The notes under the pieces were generated by a model. It saw only the letters and a list, made by a program, of their open reading frames with translations, did not search any database and was not told the origin of the DNA. From contig NZ_NOIF01000003.1 in the NCBI RefSeq assembly GCF_002265265.1, positions 1 through 64,000 of the forward strand: 64,000 bases of DNA, written 5' to 3'. A program made the translations under genes and the position numbers. This DNA comes from Photobacterium sanguinicancri (lineage in GTDB: Bacteria > Pseudomonadota > Gammaproteobacteria > Enterobacterales > Vibrionaceae). Every line of letters starts with the position of its first letter. Position 1 is the first letter of the stretch. Of the stretch, positions 1 to 10,537 are shown one piece after another.

Positions 1-57
1 CCCGAAGGATCTTCTTTAATCAGTATTTTTACTATCAACTAAGCGTTATTTTTTTGC

Positions 58-1371
58 TTAGCTTTGTTGTGTACTTGTGTGAAAGTGAACTTCTTCATCT
101 TTTTCACCAGCCTTAGGGTCATTGAAACGTGCGATGTCCATTTCATTTTCTGTCTTAGCTACAATACAAGTTACTACACTGTCACCTGTGATATTAACCG
201 CAGTACGGATCATATCTAGCAGGCGATCAACACCCATGATAAGTGCAATGCCTTCAACAGGAAGACCAACTTGGTTCAGTACCATTGCTAGCATGATCAA
301 ACCAACACCTGGTACACCAGCTGTACCCACTGAGGCTAACGTAGCTGTCATAATTACGGCAAGGTAATCGCTCATCGTCAGATCGATATTAAATGCCTGG
401 GCGATAAAGACTGTTGCTACACCCTGCATGATCGCTGTGCCATCCATATTGATGGTTGCGCCTAGCGGTACGGTAAAAGAGGCGATTTTGTTATTAACGC
501 CTAAGCGTTTAGTCGCTGTTTCCATGGTAACAGGGATAGTGGCATTCGAAGATGCAGTAGAGAACGCAAACATGATTGCATCTTCCATCTTCTTCAAAAA
601 CACTTTCGGGCTCAGACCTGTAAATGTTTTCAGCATGATACTGTAAGTAACTAGTCCATGGATCAGTAGCGTTGCGGTTAGCACCATGAAGTATTCAAAC
701 AGGTTGAAAATAGCGTCTAGCCCTAAGCCTGTGAACAATTTAGCCATTAGGAAGAATACACCGTAAGGTGCAACGTTCATTAGTAAAGCAACCAACTTCA
801 TGATGACTTCATTTAAGTCAGAGAAGATACTTGCTAAACGTTCGCCAGCTGAACCAGCAGCGCTGATGGCAACACCGAATAGAATCGCAAAGACGATAAT
901 TTGTAGCGTATTACCTTGTGCCATCGAATTGATAGGGTTGGTTGGGAACATACCAACAATCACATCCCCAAGAGATGGTGCTTCTTTTGAAGCAAAGGTT
1001 GTAGCTGCGGTTAGATCGGCGCCGGCCCCTGGTTGGAAAATATTGCCCATAGTAAGAGCTAGGGTAATCGCAATAGCCGTTGTCATTAAGTAGAACGCCA
1101 CTGTTTTACCACCTAGGCGTCCTAATGTACTGATATCTTTTAGTGAGCTAGTACCACACACCAGTGATACGAAGACAAGTGGAACAACAAGCATCTTCAA
1201 GCTAGCAATAAAAATTTTACCACCCACGTCAAATAGTCCATTTACTAAGTACTCATGGACAAAAGAGGTTTCTGCAAAAAGGGAGCGAATGATAAAACCA
1301 GTCATTATGCCTAACAGCATGCCGAGAATTACACGGCCAGTTAGGGATAATTTCTTTTTATTTGTATTCAT
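58..1371 (-). CDS. dicarboxylate/amino acid:cation symporter (DAACS family)
   Basis: Secondary transporter of the inner membrane that couples uptake of a dicarboxylate or acidic amino acid (C4-dicarboxylate, glutamate or aspartate) to Na+ or H+. The 437-residue length is usual for the GltP/DctA family. Many hydrophobic segments are present. The family's serine-rich re-entrant loop (SSNATIP) lies at about residue 275, followed by the PLGATINMDGTA motif at about 300 and a late NITGD motif. The start ATG has GGAG about 10 bases upstream. It stands alone, with about 575 bases of non-coding DNA before it. A second family member lies at 44.7-46.0 kb. Family membership is certain; the substrate cannot be read from sequence. 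Confidence 0.9.
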   Translation of the reverse strand: MNTNKKKLSLTGRVILGMLLGIMTGFIIRSLFAETSFVHEYLVNGLFDVGGKIFIASLKMLVVPLVFVSLVCGTSSLKDISTLGRLGGKTVAFYLMTTAIAITLALTMGNIFQPGAGADLTAATTFASKEAPSLGDVIVGMFPTNPINSMAQGNTLQIIVFAILFGVAISAAGSAGERLASIFSDLNEVIMKLVALLMNVAPYGVFFLMAKLFTGLGLDAIFNLFEYFMVLTATLLIHGLVTYSIMLKTFTGLSPKVFLKKMEDAIMFAFSTASSNATIPVTMETATKRLGVNNKIASFTVPLGATINMDGTAIMQGVATVFIAQAFNIDLTMSDYLAVIMTATLASVGTAGVPGVGLIMLAMVLNQVGLPVEGIALIMGVDRLLDMIRTAVNITGDSVVTCIVAKTENEMDIARFNDPKAGEKDEEVHFHTSTQQS

Positions 1372-1905
1372 TATTGGAATACTCCTTATAATTATTCACT
1401 AGAAAAATCGTTTTTCTAAGTGCGGAGCAGGTTATCAGTAGTTTGGGTGTTAAAGCGAAGTGAAATTCCAAGCGGAGTTCAAAGTTCTGTTTGCGATCAC
1501 GTTTTTGTCATCAGAACGGCATGTTGAAAACGGTATTTTTAACCAAAAATTAACGAGTGTTATGCTTTAAATTAATGTTCGGCGATATTTTGACCATTAA
1601 TCAGAGCGTATTATATAAATAATAGTGCCCTAGTATGGGTTTTTAGATACGGTTGTAACAAATGGTTCTGATGGTGTAAAACTCTGTTTTGGTTTGCTGA
1701 TATAGGTATGTATATACTATAGGTGTGCTGTTGTATGAATGTTAAAGCAAAGCTGTGTTAACAAGTCATAAAAAGGCGGGATTCAAAATGTGCATAATTG
1801 ACCACGATTATGCTTGTAACTATATGTTTCCAAATGCCCTCGTTAGCTGCTTATTTAAAGTTATCTGTGTAAACCATTTTTTATCTCGTGTTTTTACAGA
1901 CAATA
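1372..1905. other. intergenic region, no gene recognised
   Basis: About 530 AT-rich bases between the start of the symporter and the terminator of metG. It should hold the symporter promoter (minus strand). A 62-codon open frame at 1755-1943 on the plus strand runs into the metG terminator, has no convincing ribosome site and resembles nothing known to me, so it is not called. No tRNA or riboswitch structure was recognised. Confidence 0.5.
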
Positions 1906-1929
1906 AAAAAGGAGCCGAAGCTCCTTTTT
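1906..1929 (-). terminator. rho-independent terminator of metG
   Basis: Inverted repeat GGAGC-CGAA-GCTCC flanked by A5 and T5 runs, 17 bases past the metG stop. It is symmetrical enough to work on both strands. Confidence 0.85.
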
Positions 1930-1946
1930 ATATGATGATGTGATGA

Positions 1947-3995
1947 CTACATCACACGCATACCAGGCTGTGCACCTTCGTGTGGTTCAAGGATCCAAAG
2001 ATCTTTACCACCAGGGCCTGCCGCAAGGATCATACCTTCTGACATGCCAAACTTCATCTTACGAGGTTTTAGGTTAGCAACCATGACAGTGTGCTTACCA
2101 ATAAGCTCTTCAGGTGTATATGCTGATTTAATACCAGAGAATACCTGACGCATTTCACCACCAATGTCCAATTGGAACTTCAGCAGCTTGTTCGCTTTTG
2201 GTACTTCTTCACAAGAAACGATCTTAGCGATACGCATATCCACTTTAGCGAAGTCGTCGAACTCGATTTCAGCTTCAATAGGCTCATCATCTAGTGGGCC
2301 TTTTGTTGCGGCTTCTGCTTGTGCTTTTGCTGCTTGCTCTGCGGCTGCATCTTCTTTCGATGCTTCAACCATCGCTTCAACGTGTTTAGGATCGATACGG
2401 TTGAATAGCGCTTTAAACTTAGTCACTTCGTGATCAGTTAGTGGCTGTGCAACGCCTTCCCACGTTAGGGTTTCATTTAGGAAACCTTCTGTACGTTCAG
2501 CAAGCTTAGGCATAACTGGTTTCAGGTATGTCATTAGTACGCGGAACAAGTTAATACCTACAGAACAGATTTCTTGTAGTTCTTGGTCTTTACCTTCTTG
2601 TTTTGCAACAACCCAAGGTGCTTTTTCATCAACGTATTGGTTAGCTTTATCAGCTAGCGCTGTGATTTCGCGAATAGCACGGCTAAATTCACGTCCTTCG
2701 TATAGCTCAGCAATACGATCAGCAGCGCCTGCAAATTCAGCGTATAGCTCAGGCTCTACGAAGTCAGCAGATAGCTTACCTTCAAAGCGTTTAGCAATGA
2801 AACCAGCATTACGTGACGCTAGGTTAACAATCTTGTTCACCACATCGCTGTTAACACGCTGTGTGAAATCTTCAAGGTTAAGGTCTAGGTCATCAATACG
2901 GTTATTTAGTTTCGCTGCGTAGTAGTAACGTAGGCATTCTGGGTCTAAATGCTCTAAGTAAGTGCCTGCTTTAATGAAGGTACCTTTAGACTTAGACATT
3001 TTTGCGCCGTTTACAGTTACGTAACCGTGTACGTAAACATTATTCGGCTTACGGAAACCTGCGCCTTCAAGCATTGCTGGCCAGAATAGGCTGTGGAAGT
3101 AAACAATGTCTTTACCAATGAAGTGGTAAAGCTCTGTGGTGCTGTCTTTCTTCCAGTATTCGTCAAAATCCAGATCATCACGCTTGTCACATAAGTTTTT
3201 GAATGAACCCATGTAGCCGATTGGTGCATCTAGCCAAACGTAGAAGAATTTGCCTGTTTCACCAGGGATCTCGAAACCGAAGTAAGGTGCATCGCGAGAG
3301 ATATCCCACTGTTGCAGGCCAGACTCAAACCACTCTTGCATCTTGTTAGACGTTTCGTCTTGAAGTGCGCCAGATTTGGTCCACGCTTTTAGCATGTCTT
3401 CAAATTGTGGTAGGTCGAAGAAGAAGTGCTCAGAATCCTTCATGACAGGTGTCGCACCAGAAACCGCTGATTTAGGGTTAATCAGGTCTGTTGGACTGTA
3501 TGTTTCGCCACAGTTATCACAGTTGTCGCCGTATTGGTCTTCTGCTTTACATTTAGGGCATGAACCTTTAACGAAACGGTCTGGTAGGAACATTTCTTTC
3601 TCAGGATCAAACAGCTGAGAGATAGTACGGCTAGTAATAAAGCCTTTTTCTTTCAGTTGTGTGTAAACAAATGAAGCTAGCTCACGGTTTTCATCTGAGT
3701 GTGTGCTGTGATAGTTACTGAAGTTAATATCGAAGCCAGCAAAGTCCGCTTGGTGTTCTTTGCTCACTTCCGCAATCATTTGCTCTGGCTCAACACCCAT
3801 CTGCTGAGCCTTAAGCATGATTGGCGTACCGTGTGCATCATCTGCACAGATAAAATGAACTTCGTTGCCGCGAAGGCGTTGATAGCGCACCCAAATATCC
3901 GCTTGCACATGTTCAAGCATGTGGCCTAAGTGGATAGAACCGTTAGCGTACGGTAGGGCGCAGGTCACCAGAATTTTTCTCGGATTTGCAGCCAT
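1947..3995 (-). CDS. metG: methionyl-tRNA synthetase
   Basis: Class I aminoacyl-tRNA synthetase that charges tRNA-Met in the cytoplasm. At 682 residues it is close to the E. coli enzyme (677). The signature HLGH (HIGH motif) is at residues 22-25 and KMSKS is near 333. The knuckle cysteines CPKC and CDNC (about 144-165) form the zinc-binding insert. The C-terminal ~100 residues form the EMAP/Trbp111-type tRNA-binding dimerisation domain, after an Ala/Glu/Lys-rich linker (about 545-575). The gene is divergent from apbC across about 220 bases, the same arrangement as metG/mrp in E. coli. Confidence 0.98.
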   Translation of the reverse strand: MAANPRKILVTCALPYANGSIHLGHMLEHVQADIWVRYQRLRGNEVHFICADDAHGTPIMLKAQQMGVEPEQMIAEVSKEHQADFAGFDINFSNYHSTHSDENRELASFVYTQLKEKGFITSRTISQLFDPEKEMFLPDRFVKGSCPKCKAEDQYGDNCDNCGETYSPTDLINPKSAVSGATPVMKDSEHFFFDLPQFEDMLKAWTKSGALQDETSNKMQEWFESGLQQWDISRDAPYFGFEIPGETGKFFYVWLDAPIGYMGSFKNLCDKRDDLDFDEYWKKDSTTELYHFIGKDIVYFHSLFWPAMLEGAGFRKPNNVYVHGYVTVNGAKMSKSKGTFIKAGTYLEHLDPECLRYYYAAKLNNRIDDLDLNLEDFTQRVNSDVVNKIVNLASRNAGFIAKRFEGKLSADFVEPELYAEFAGAADRIAELYEGREFSRAIREITALADKANQYVDEKAPWVVAKQEGKDQELQEICSVGINLFRVLMTYLKPVMPKLAERTEGFLNETLTWEGVAQPLTDHEVTKFKALFNRIDPKHVEAMVEASKEDAAAEQAAKAQAEAATKGPLDDEPIEAEIEFDDFAKVDMRIAKIVSCEEVPKANKLLKFQLDIGGEMRQVFSGIKSAYTPEELIGKHTVMVANLKPRKMKFGMSEGMILAAGPGGKDLWILEPHEGAQPGMRVM

Positions 3996-4219
3996 AATTA
4001 CTTATTTCGCTCGTGATGGGTAAAAATATAGCCTTAAATAGTAACTGATGGGGAACGTATTGCCTAGCGCGTGACAAGGATATTCCCCTTAAAAAGCAGC
4101 GATAAATGCCCTTTGGTGATAGGATCTATTAAAGTGTTTGATTGTCCTATTCATAACAACAAATTAATTGGATAGAAAAACAACAATTTCATGCCAATCT
4201 GGATAACGGAGTCGTAAAT

Positions 4220-5314
4220 ATGGCGGGAAACGAGGCAGCAATGCCATTTGAAAGCATTGCAGACATTAGCCGTTGGTTGAACCATTTTGAACATCCATGG
4301 TTACCGCACGAATGGGCGGATACACCCAATATCATTTCTGTTTCAGCCGAAGGTGGCGTGACCATTACTCTACCTTTTGCATCGGCATCAATCATAGAGC
4401 TGCTTCAGCATTGGATTGTTACTCAGCAGCAGCTTCACCACCTTGCACCCAATGTTGCTTTTACCGTAACCAGTCGTGTTGCCACGTTAGCAACAGGCGA
4501 TAAACAGCCGCTTAACGGTGTCAAAAACATTATCGTAGTTAGTTCTGCAAAAGGCGGGGTGGGGAAATCGACTACATCCGTTAACCTTGCTCTGGGGTTG
4601 CAACAGCAAGGAGCGAAAGTTGGTTTATTAGATGCTGATATTTATGGCCCTTCGGTCCCTATGATGTTAGGCACTGTTGACGAAAAACCACAGTCACCGA
4701 ATGGCAAAATGATGATGCCAATCGAATCTTGTGGCTTATATACCAACTCGGTGGGTTATTTGGTGCCAGCAGAAAGCGCAACCATCTGGCGTGGTCCTAT
4801 GGCATCAAAGGCGTTGCAACAAATCATCAGTGAAACATGGTGGCCTGATCTCGATTACTTGGTTATCGACATGCCGCCGGGTACAGGTGATATCCAGTTG
4901 ACGCTTGCTCAGCAAATTCCGGTGACGGGTGCTGTGATTGTTACTACGCCGCAAGACCTTGCATTAGCTGATGCTATCAAGGGTGTGAATATGTTTGATA
5001 AGGTGGCTGTTCCTGTTTTAGGTTTGGTTGAAAATATGAGCTACCATATTTGTAGTAACTGTGGACACCATGAACCTATCTTTGGCTGTGGTGGCGCGGA
5101 GAAGATGTCGAAAGAACAGTCGATTCCACTATTGGCGCAACTTCCGCTGCATATCAAAATCCGAGAAGATATTGACCGTGGCAAACCAACGGTAGCGGCT
5201 TCGCCTGAGTCTGAACAAGCTGCGGCCTACATCCAATTAGCAGGTGAGGTAGCTAGTCGACTATATTGGACCGGTGATGCGGTAGCAGAGCAGATTACAA
5301 TTCGCACAATGTAA
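4220..5314 (+). CDS. apbC: iron-sulfur cluster carrier protein ApbC (Mrp)
   Basis: P-loop NTPase of the Mrp/NBP35 family that binds and transfers Fe-S clusters to target apoproteins in the cytoplasm. An N-terminal degenerate MIP18/DUF59-like stretch (about 10-90) precedes the deviant Walker A KGGVGKS at about residues 112-118. The cluster-binding CxxC pair lies at about 278-281 (CSNC). The length (364) matches E. coli Mrp (369). A CGGAG ribosome site lies 8 bases before the ATG. It is divergent from metG and followed by udk 180 bases later. Confidence 0.96.
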   Translation: MAGNEAAMPFESIADISRWLNHFEHPWLPHEWADTPNIISVSAEGGVTITLPFASASIIELLQHWIVTQQQLHHLAPNVAFTVTSRVATLATGDKQPLNGVKNIIVVSSAKGGVGKSTTSVNLALGLQQQGAKVGLLDADIYGPSVPMMLGTVDEKPQSPNGKMMMPIESCGLYTNSVGYLVPAESATIWRGPMASKALQQIISETWWPDLDYLVIDMPPGTGDIQLTLAQQIPVTGAVIVTTPQDLALADAIKGVNMFDKVAVPVLGLVENMSYHICSNCGHHEPIFGCGGAEKMSKEQSIPLLAQLPLHIKIREDIDRGKPTVAASPESEQAAAYIQLAGEVASRLYWTGDAVAEQITIRTM

Positions 5315-5494
5315 ACCATTGCGTAGCGGTAAATCGCTCATTTTTAGTTCAACTGCGCTAGGTGCGGTATTTCTACTAGCATCTAGCGATGCAACTCCCT
5401 ATAATCAGGCGGTTTAATTCCCCTCAGTAGAGTGAAATACTCATGGGGTGAATGGATTTTAACCTCGCCAAAGTTGTTACAGGTGCATTCTGCT

Positions 5495-6139
5495 ATGTCT
5501 GAAAATTCACACCAATGCGTCATTATCGGTATCGCAGGCGCGTCTGCGTCCGGTAAAAGTTTGATTGCCAGTACGGTTTACCAAGAGCTAAAAGAAAAAG
5601 TCGGCGATCATCAGATCGGTGTTATTACGGAAGATTGTTACTACAACGATCAAAGTCACCTGAGCATGGATGAGCGGGTTAAAACGAATTATGACCACCC
5701 AAGTGCGTTGGATCATAATCTTCTTAGCGATCATTTGATCCAGCTAATGAAAGGTGAAGCGGTAGAAGTACCTCAGTACAGCTACAATGAACATACTCGT
5801 ATGACAGAAACGACCACGATGACACCAAAGAAAGTGATCATTTTGGAAGGTATTCTATTACTTACAGACCCACGTCTACGTGACATCATGCACGCAAGTG
5901 TATTTATGGACACACCACTAGACATCTGTTTACTTCGTCGTCTTCAACGCGATGTTGCAGAGCGTGGCCGTACAATGGAATCTGTACTGAAGCAATATCA
6001 AAAGACGGTACGCCCTATGTTTATGCAGTTTATTGAGCCGTCTAAACAGTATGCCGATATCATCGTACCGCGTGGTGGTAAAAACCGTATCGCGATTGAT
6101 GTATTGAAAGCACACATTGCTAAACTACTGAAATCGTAA
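5495..6139 (+). CDS. udk: uridine kinase
   Basis: Phosphorylates uridine and cytidine to UMP/CMP in pyrimidine salvage, using ATP or GTP. The P-loop GASASGKS is at about residues 15-22. A 214-residue product from ATG 5495 matches the E. coli length (213). The frame is open upstream to 5432, but the extra 21 residues are not part of the family. A TATAAT hexamer at 5400-5405 could be the -10 of its promoter, though no good -35 is visible. Order apbC, udk, asmA agrees with enterobacteria, but dcd, which lies between udk and asmA in E. coli, is absent here. Confidence 0.96.
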   Translation: MSENSHQCVIIGIAGASASGKSLIASTVYQELKEKVGDHQIGVITEDCYYNDQSHLSMDERVKTNYDHPSALDHNLLSDHLIQLMKGEAVEVPQYSYNEHTRMTETTTMTPKKVIILEGILLLTDPRLRDIMHASVFMDTPLDICLLRRLQRDVAERGRTMESVLKQYQKTVRPMFMQFIEPSKQYADIIVPRGGKNRIAIDVLKAHIAKLLKS

Positions 6140-6175
6140 TTGATAAAGTAGTATCGCAACACAGTGATTCAACTG

Positions 6176-6200
6176 AAGGCTGACAGTGTCAGCCTTTTTT
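6176..6200 (+). terminator. rho-independent terminator of udk
   Basis: GGCTGAC-AGT-GTCAGCC hairpin (6178-6194) followed by six T, 37 bases past the udk stop. It separates udk transcription from asmA. Confidence 0.92.
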
Positions 6201-6428
6201 GTATCTGGTGATCAAGTATTTGTATGCCTCTAGATTATGCCTTTTGGACGCCTCCATCCGTGTTATTGCAATAAAAGCAGCAATTCTGACGGCTTTTATT
6301 TTTTCTTTGATCGGATTGGTATTATTATTTGTTCTAAATACAACTATTTATCGCTTTAACTGTCGTAACGGAATGGATTATTACACCTTGGGTAATAATC
6401 GTTGTGGACGGAAAACACAGAGGACACG

Positions 6429-8600
6429 ATGAAAAAGTTTCTTTATATACTTCTTGCGCTAGTGCTGGTGGTCGTTATTGGCATTGCGGCACTATTGGCC
6501 TTGGTTGATCCAAACCAATTCAAACCTCTGATTGCAGAGCAAGTGAAGAAAAACACTGGCCGTGAATTAGTGATTAACGGTGATATTGATTGGCGTTTCT
6601 TCCCAAGCATAGGTCTTACGCTTGGGGAAACTGAGTTTCGCAACCCTGACGGATTTGCAGAGGCGAACTTGGTTCGTTTTAGTAATGCAGATCTTTCTGT
6701 TTCTGTGATGCCGCTTCTTTCACAACAGCTGGAAATCGGTAACGTCAGTTTGAATGACGCTCGTGTGTTTATTCAAACACGTAAAGATGGTGTCAGTAAC
6801 CTTGATGGTATTGGTGCGCAGAATGCAGCAGTGAAGGATTCGGCAACTCAGGATGCCGCACCAGCAGACGCTAAGCAAACAGCCGCGCAAGAGACTACAG
6901 CAGCACCAGCATCAGCTTGGACTATTAGTCTTGCGGGTGTAGAGCTAGTGAATGCCAGCGCTGTTATTCGCGATGATAAAACGGGTGCACTGACAGATGT
7001 GGCTCAGCTTAACTTTAGCCTAACCCGTTTTGCGCCAGGCGAGTGGGCACAAGCAGCATTCGATGTGCAAGGTAAGAATGGTGAGTTGAACTTTACTGCC
7101 AAAGGTGACACCGAGCTAATGATAGCGCCAACGCTTGATGGTGCAGAGCTAAAAGACTTGTCATTGATAGCTTCGGCAGCAGACAGCGTGAATAAAATTG
7201 AATCGGTTAGCTTAGCCATGGATCAATTTCGTATCGGTGATTGGTCAGCGCTAACGTTTAGTGCAAAGGGACAAATTCCAGATTTAGCTTTTGCTGCTGA
7301 AGGTAAAGCGCGTTTAAAACTGAGTAAGGATTTTAACCTTGCGCAGGTTGAAGGCTTAACGCTAAATAGCGACCTGAAAGGGAGTACTTTACCGCGCCCT
7401 GAGATGAAAGTAGGCCTGACGGCTGATGCTTCTTACGATGTGGCGAAAGGTTTAGCGACGTTATCTGCATTTACGACGCAAGTGGATGAAATTGGCCTAG
7501 ATGGTAAAGCGTCTTTCCAAACGGCAGATATCCCTGTAATTCGTTTCGATGTTCATAGTAAGAAGATTGATTTAGATGCTTTCCTCGGGTTAGATACAGC
7601 ATCGAAAAAAGCGGCAAATGATACAGCGGCTAACGATCAATCCACAGAAGGCGTAGCGTCGGGTAAACAAGCGGGTTCAACTTCGACGACAGATAAATCA
7701 AAAGAACCGGATTTATCTGCACTGAAAACACTCGATATTGCCGGTAAAGTAGCAATTGATAATTTTAAAGCGGCGAATGCCAAAGTCTCTGATGTGGTGA
7801 CTGAGCTGGCGGTTAAGCTAGGTGTACTTAATCTAAAACGCTTTGATGCTAAGTTATACGGAGGTTCGATTAATGCTAAAGCGACGATTGATGCTAACGG
7901 TAAACTACCGACTTATAAAGTAACCAAGCATATTAAAGGAGTTCAAGTTCAGCCGTTGTTGATGGATGTTGCTGAATTCGAAAGCCTTGCCGGTACGGGG
8001 AATATTGATATCAAGGTGTCAGGTACTGGTTTAGCTGAAGCGCGAATTCGCCAGAATATTGCAGGCACTGTAAATATTAATTTCGCCGATGGTGCGATAT
8101 ACGGTGTTAACGTTGCTGAGATGATCCGTGAAGCACGTGCTACGTTGAAAGGTCAGAAAGCTGAATACGTGAAAGAAGAACGTAAAACAGACTTCTCTGC
8201 ACTAACCTCGACTATGACGCTGGGTAAAGGGGTACTTTCTACCAGCAACTTACACTTAGCATCGCCGTTACTGCGTATTGACGGGGAAGGACAGACTAAT
8301 TTAGTGTCAGAATCGATTGATTTCATGGTGATGACATCTGTGGTTGAATCTTCACAAGGTCAGGGTGGTAAAGACATTGATGAGCTGAAAGATCTGACCG
8401 TACCGATTGATGTGAAGGGCAACTGGACCGAGCCTAAATTTTCTCTGAACTTAAAAGAGCTTTTAAAGCGTAATAACGAGTTAGAGAAAAAAGCGGAACG
8501 TGAAGTTGAGCGTGGCTTGAAGAAGTTGCTGGGCGATAAAGCGGACGACGATAAAGTCAAAGATGCGGCAAATAAGCTATTAAAAGGTTTATTTAATTAA
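6429..8600 (+). CDS. asmA: AsmA family outer-membrane assembly protein
   Basis: AsmA-type protein of the envelope, anchored by one N-terminal membrane segment (about residues 4-24) with a large periplasmic beta-rich body. The family is tied to outer-membrane biogenesis and phospholipid transport between membranes. The start at ATG 6429 places a positively charged MKK ahead of the hydrophobic helix; an in-frame extension to 6402 is less likely. At 723 residues it is about 100 longer than E. coli AsmA (617). The extra length includes Ala/Thr/Gln-rich linkers near 135-165 and 395-430. The C-terminus is highly charged (about 670-715). It stands between two strong terminators, so it is probably monocistronic. 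Confidence 0.92.
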   Translation: MKKFLYILLALVLVVVIGIAALLALVDPNQFKPLIAEQVKKNTGRELVINGDIDWRFFPSIGLTLGETEFRNPDGFAEANLVRFSNADLSVSVMPLLSQQLEIGNVSLNDARVFIQTRKDGVSNLDGIGAQNAAVKDSATQDAAPADAKQTAAQETTAAPASAWTISLAGVELVNASAVIRDDKTGALTDVAQLNFSLTRFAPGEWAQAAFDVQGKNGELNFTAKGDTELMIAPTLDGAELKDLSLIASAADSVNKIESVSLAMDQFRIGDWSALTFSAKGQIPDLAFAAEGKARLKLSKDFNLAQVEGLTLNSDLKGSTLPRPEMKVGLTADASYDVAKGLATLSAFTTQVDEIGLDGKASFQTADIPVIRFDVHSKKIDLDAFLGLDTASKKAANDTAANDQSTEGVASGKQAGSTSTTDKSKEPDLSALKTLDIAGKVAIDNFKAANAKVSDVVTELAVKLGVLNLKRFDAKLYGGSINAKATIDANGKLPTYKVTKHIKGVQVQPLLMDVAEFESLAGTGNIDIKVSGTGLAEARIRQNIAGTVNINFADGAIYGVNVAEMIREARATLKGQKAEYVKEERKTDFSALTSTMTLGKGVLSTSNLHLASPLLRIDGEGQTNLVSESIDFMVMTSVVESSQGQGGKDIDELKDLTVPIDVKGNWTEPKFSLNLKELLKRNNELEKKAEREVERGLKKLLGDKADDDKVKDAANKLLKGLFN

Positions 8601-8631
8601 GTGTAACTGAATCGCTTCATCTTAAAATTGG

Positions 8632-8663
8632 AAAAGCTTGCTCTGAAAGGAGCAAGCTTTTTT
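8632..8663. terminator. bidirectional terminator between asmA and CBS protein gene
   Basis: GCTTGCTC-TGAAAG-GAGCAAGC stem (8636-8657) with A4 before and T6 after. It serves asmA on the plus strand and may serve the converging CBS-domain gene. Confidence 0.92.
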
Positions 8664-8689
8664 ATTATTTGTACCAAGAGGATTGGGGG

Positions 8690-9148
8690 TTACACCGCGG
8701 CTTTTTTCTTTTTGTTCATTTTTTGTGATTCTAAACTGTCTTGGAAAGCACGAAGTAAATCAACGGCAGACAGCATACCAACTAGGTCGCCTGTTTTATC
8801 AAAGACTGGCGCAGCACCTATGGTGTTATCTAGCAATGTTGCGACCGCTTTGGTGAGCGTGTCGTAAGTACGTACGTGGATCACATCTGTGATCATAACA
8901 TCGCCAATGTGCAAATCGTCTGACAAGTCATAGTCATGGCCAATATCGGGTGTTTCATCCACCCAACCAGGCCGACGAAGCTCGCGGTCACTCACCATCC
9001 CAATCACAGTATTGTTTTGATCGATAACGGGTAAGTGGCGGATACCTTCATCTCGCATTTTGAAAAAAGCTTCTCTTAAGCCTGTTTCAGCGGTGATCGT
9101 AATCACTTTGCGTGTCATATACTCTGAGACTTTTGTCGGCATTAGCAT
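8690..9148 (-). CDS. CBS domain-containing protein
   Basis: A 152-residue cytoplasmic protein made of two CBS domains (about 8-60 and 80-140), the Bateman module that binds adenine nucleotides. No catalytic domain is attached, so it probably acts as a stand-alone energy or nucleotide sensor, or on an unknown partner. The C-terminus is lysine-rich. AAGGA lies just before the first ATG; a second ATG two codons later (9142) has better spacing and may be the real start. It is convergent with asmA. Specific function unknown. Confidence 0.85.
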   Translation of the reverse strand: MLMPTKVSEYMTRKVITITAETGLREAFFKMRDEGIRHLPVIDQNNTVIGMVSDRELRRPGWVDETPDIGHDYDLSDDLHIGDVMITDVIHVRTYDTLTKAVATLLDNTIGAAPVFDKTGDLVGMLSAVDLLRAFQDSLESQKMNKKKKAAV

Positions 9149-9361
9149 TGTTCCTTATAGGTTTAATCAATGTGCCTCTCTAACGCTAACGAAAAGTATC
9201 TTGCTTAACTGCGACTCAGAGCGCGTTTTTACTTTTGGATATACTTTATTGCAAAGTGGTTAATCATTCAGCAGATCCTATTTGATATCAGTTACAGGTT
9301 TTATTTACTACTGGGATGATGATGAAATTTGTTATCATTTCGTTACGTCGGACAGCTAGCT

Positions 9362-9391
9362 AAAGTAAGTATCTATGAATGCACTTGCTTT
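9362..9391 (+). promoter_or_regulatory. hairpin in front of the TTG-started hydrolase gene
   Basis: AAAGTAAGT (9362-9370) can pair with ACTTGCTTT (9383-9391) with one G-U pair, ending 6 bases before the Shine-Dalgarno AAAGGAG. It would hide the upstream ATG 9375 and leave the TTG start open. Possibly a translational control element; function not shown. Confidence 0.35.
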
Positions 9392-9410
9392 AGTATTAAA
9401 GGAGATAAAC

Positions 9411-10469
9411 TTGGATTCAGTTACACAAGCGGCATTAGGTGCTGCTGTCGCCGGCCTTATTGCAGGGAAGAAGTGCTCGCCTAAAGTCTTACTCGCAGGT
9501 GCTGCGCTTGGGACCATTCCTGATCTGGATGTATTTATTCATTATGGCGATCCTGTATCTGACATGGTGAAGCATCGTGGCTTTAGCCATTCCATTTTTG
9601 TGCTTCTCCCTTTTTCGTGGTTATTAGCGCTAGCTTGGCAGCGATTTAAACCAACCCAGTTTTCTTTTATGCATTTGTGGCTGTTAGTGGCCGCTTGTTT
9701 AATTACGCATCCATTGTTGGATTCATTCACTTCTTATGGCACTCAGCTGCTCTGGCCGTTGTCCGCAAGTATTGCGGTATCCAGTATTTTTATTATTGAC
9801 CCTATTTATACCGTGCCATTGGTTATCATGGTCCTTGCCAGTTTATTGTGGCGGGAAAAAGGGGCAAAGCTCTGTGGTATTGGATTAGGCTTATCGTCGC
9901 TGTATTTAGCTTGGTCAGTTTTTGCATTATCGACAATAGAAAATAGAGTTGAGAACCAATTGGTTGGTACTAACTTGGAATCGCAACCTGTCTTTATTGC
10001 TCCCACACCATTAAATACTGTGCTTTGGCGGGTGGTGGTGCTTGATGGTGGTACGTATTGGGAAGGGTTAACCTCGCTACTGGATGACAATCCTCATATT
10101 GATTTTATTGCGAAAGAACGTGGTGAATGGCCTTTAGCGGATAAGCCACAACATTTAAAGATGCTAGAACAATTTACCCAAGACTTTGTGAAATATCAGC
10201 AAATTGATAATGCGCTAACCGTTACAGATCTGCGACTCGGTGTCGCTCAGTATTTGCCTTTCAGTTTTCAGTTTGCTGAGAAAAATACGGTCCAGGAATG
10301 GCAGTTCGGTTTGCCAGCCGCGATTGAATCACCCGATGTACGTATAAAACATGTCCCTGCACTGTGGTTGCGCTTATTGGGTAATCAGGCGATCGATGCA
10401 AATTTATGCCATGAAGCTGAATGTCCTAAAATGGATAAGTCTGATGAAACAGCAATAATTGCAGGTTAA
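9411..10469 (+). CDS. metal-dependent hydrolase, YdjM/DUF457 family, membrane-bound
   Basis: Polytopic membrane protein related to the E. coli YdjM family of predicted membrane-bound metal-dependent hydrolases. Visible family motifs are an early DLD and HRGFSHS, then HPLLDSFTSYGT, which supply His/Asp ligands. I place the start at TTG 9411 because AAAGGAG lies 7 bases before it and the family normally begins (M)DSVTQAALGAA. An ATG at 9375 would add 12 residues, but it has no ribosome site and lies in the loop of a hairpin. Substrate unknown. Unlike E. coli ydjM, no LexA box was seen upstream. Confidence 0.82.
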   Translation: MDSVTQAALGAAVAGLIAGKKCSPKVLLAGAALGTIPDLDVFIHYGDPVSDMVKHRGFSHSIFVLLPFSWLLALAWQRFKPTQFSFMHLWLLVAACLITHPLLDSFTSYGTQLLWPLSASIAVSSIFIIDPIYTVPLVIMVLASLLWREKGAKLCGIGLGLSSLYLAWSVFALSTIENRVENQLVGTNLESQPVFIAPTPLNTVLWRVVVLDGGTYWEGLTSLLDDNPHIDFIAKERGEWPLADKPQHLKMLEQFTQDFVKYQQIDNALTVTDLRLGVAQYLPFSFQFAEKNTVQEWQFGLPAAIESPDVRIKHVPALWLRLLGNQAIDANLCHEAECPKMDKSDETAIIAG

Positions 10470-10491
10470 TAACCTTCGAGATTATTAACAA

Positions 10492-10537
10492 ATGAGTTGT
10501 TACACTTTGTAGCACATTAAAGTGTAACGGCTCATTT
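10492..10537 (+). terminator. hairpin downstream of the hydrolase gene
   Basis: Two-part stem AATGAG...CTCATT and TTACACTTT...AAAGTGTAA with a 3x3 internal loop, 22 bases after the stop codon. There is no T-run after it, so it is an imperfect terminator or an mRNA 3'-end stabiliser. Confidence 0.45.

Noticed and set aside
1755-1943. 62-codon open frame upstream of the metG terminator
   Set aside because: Ends inside the metG terminator/stop region and has no Shine-Dalgarno or recognisable product.
6199-6432. 77-codon open frame between udk and asmA with a hydrophobic stretch
   Set aside because: Begins at the udk terminator T-run, has no ribosome site, and overlaps the asmA start; looks like promoter DNA.
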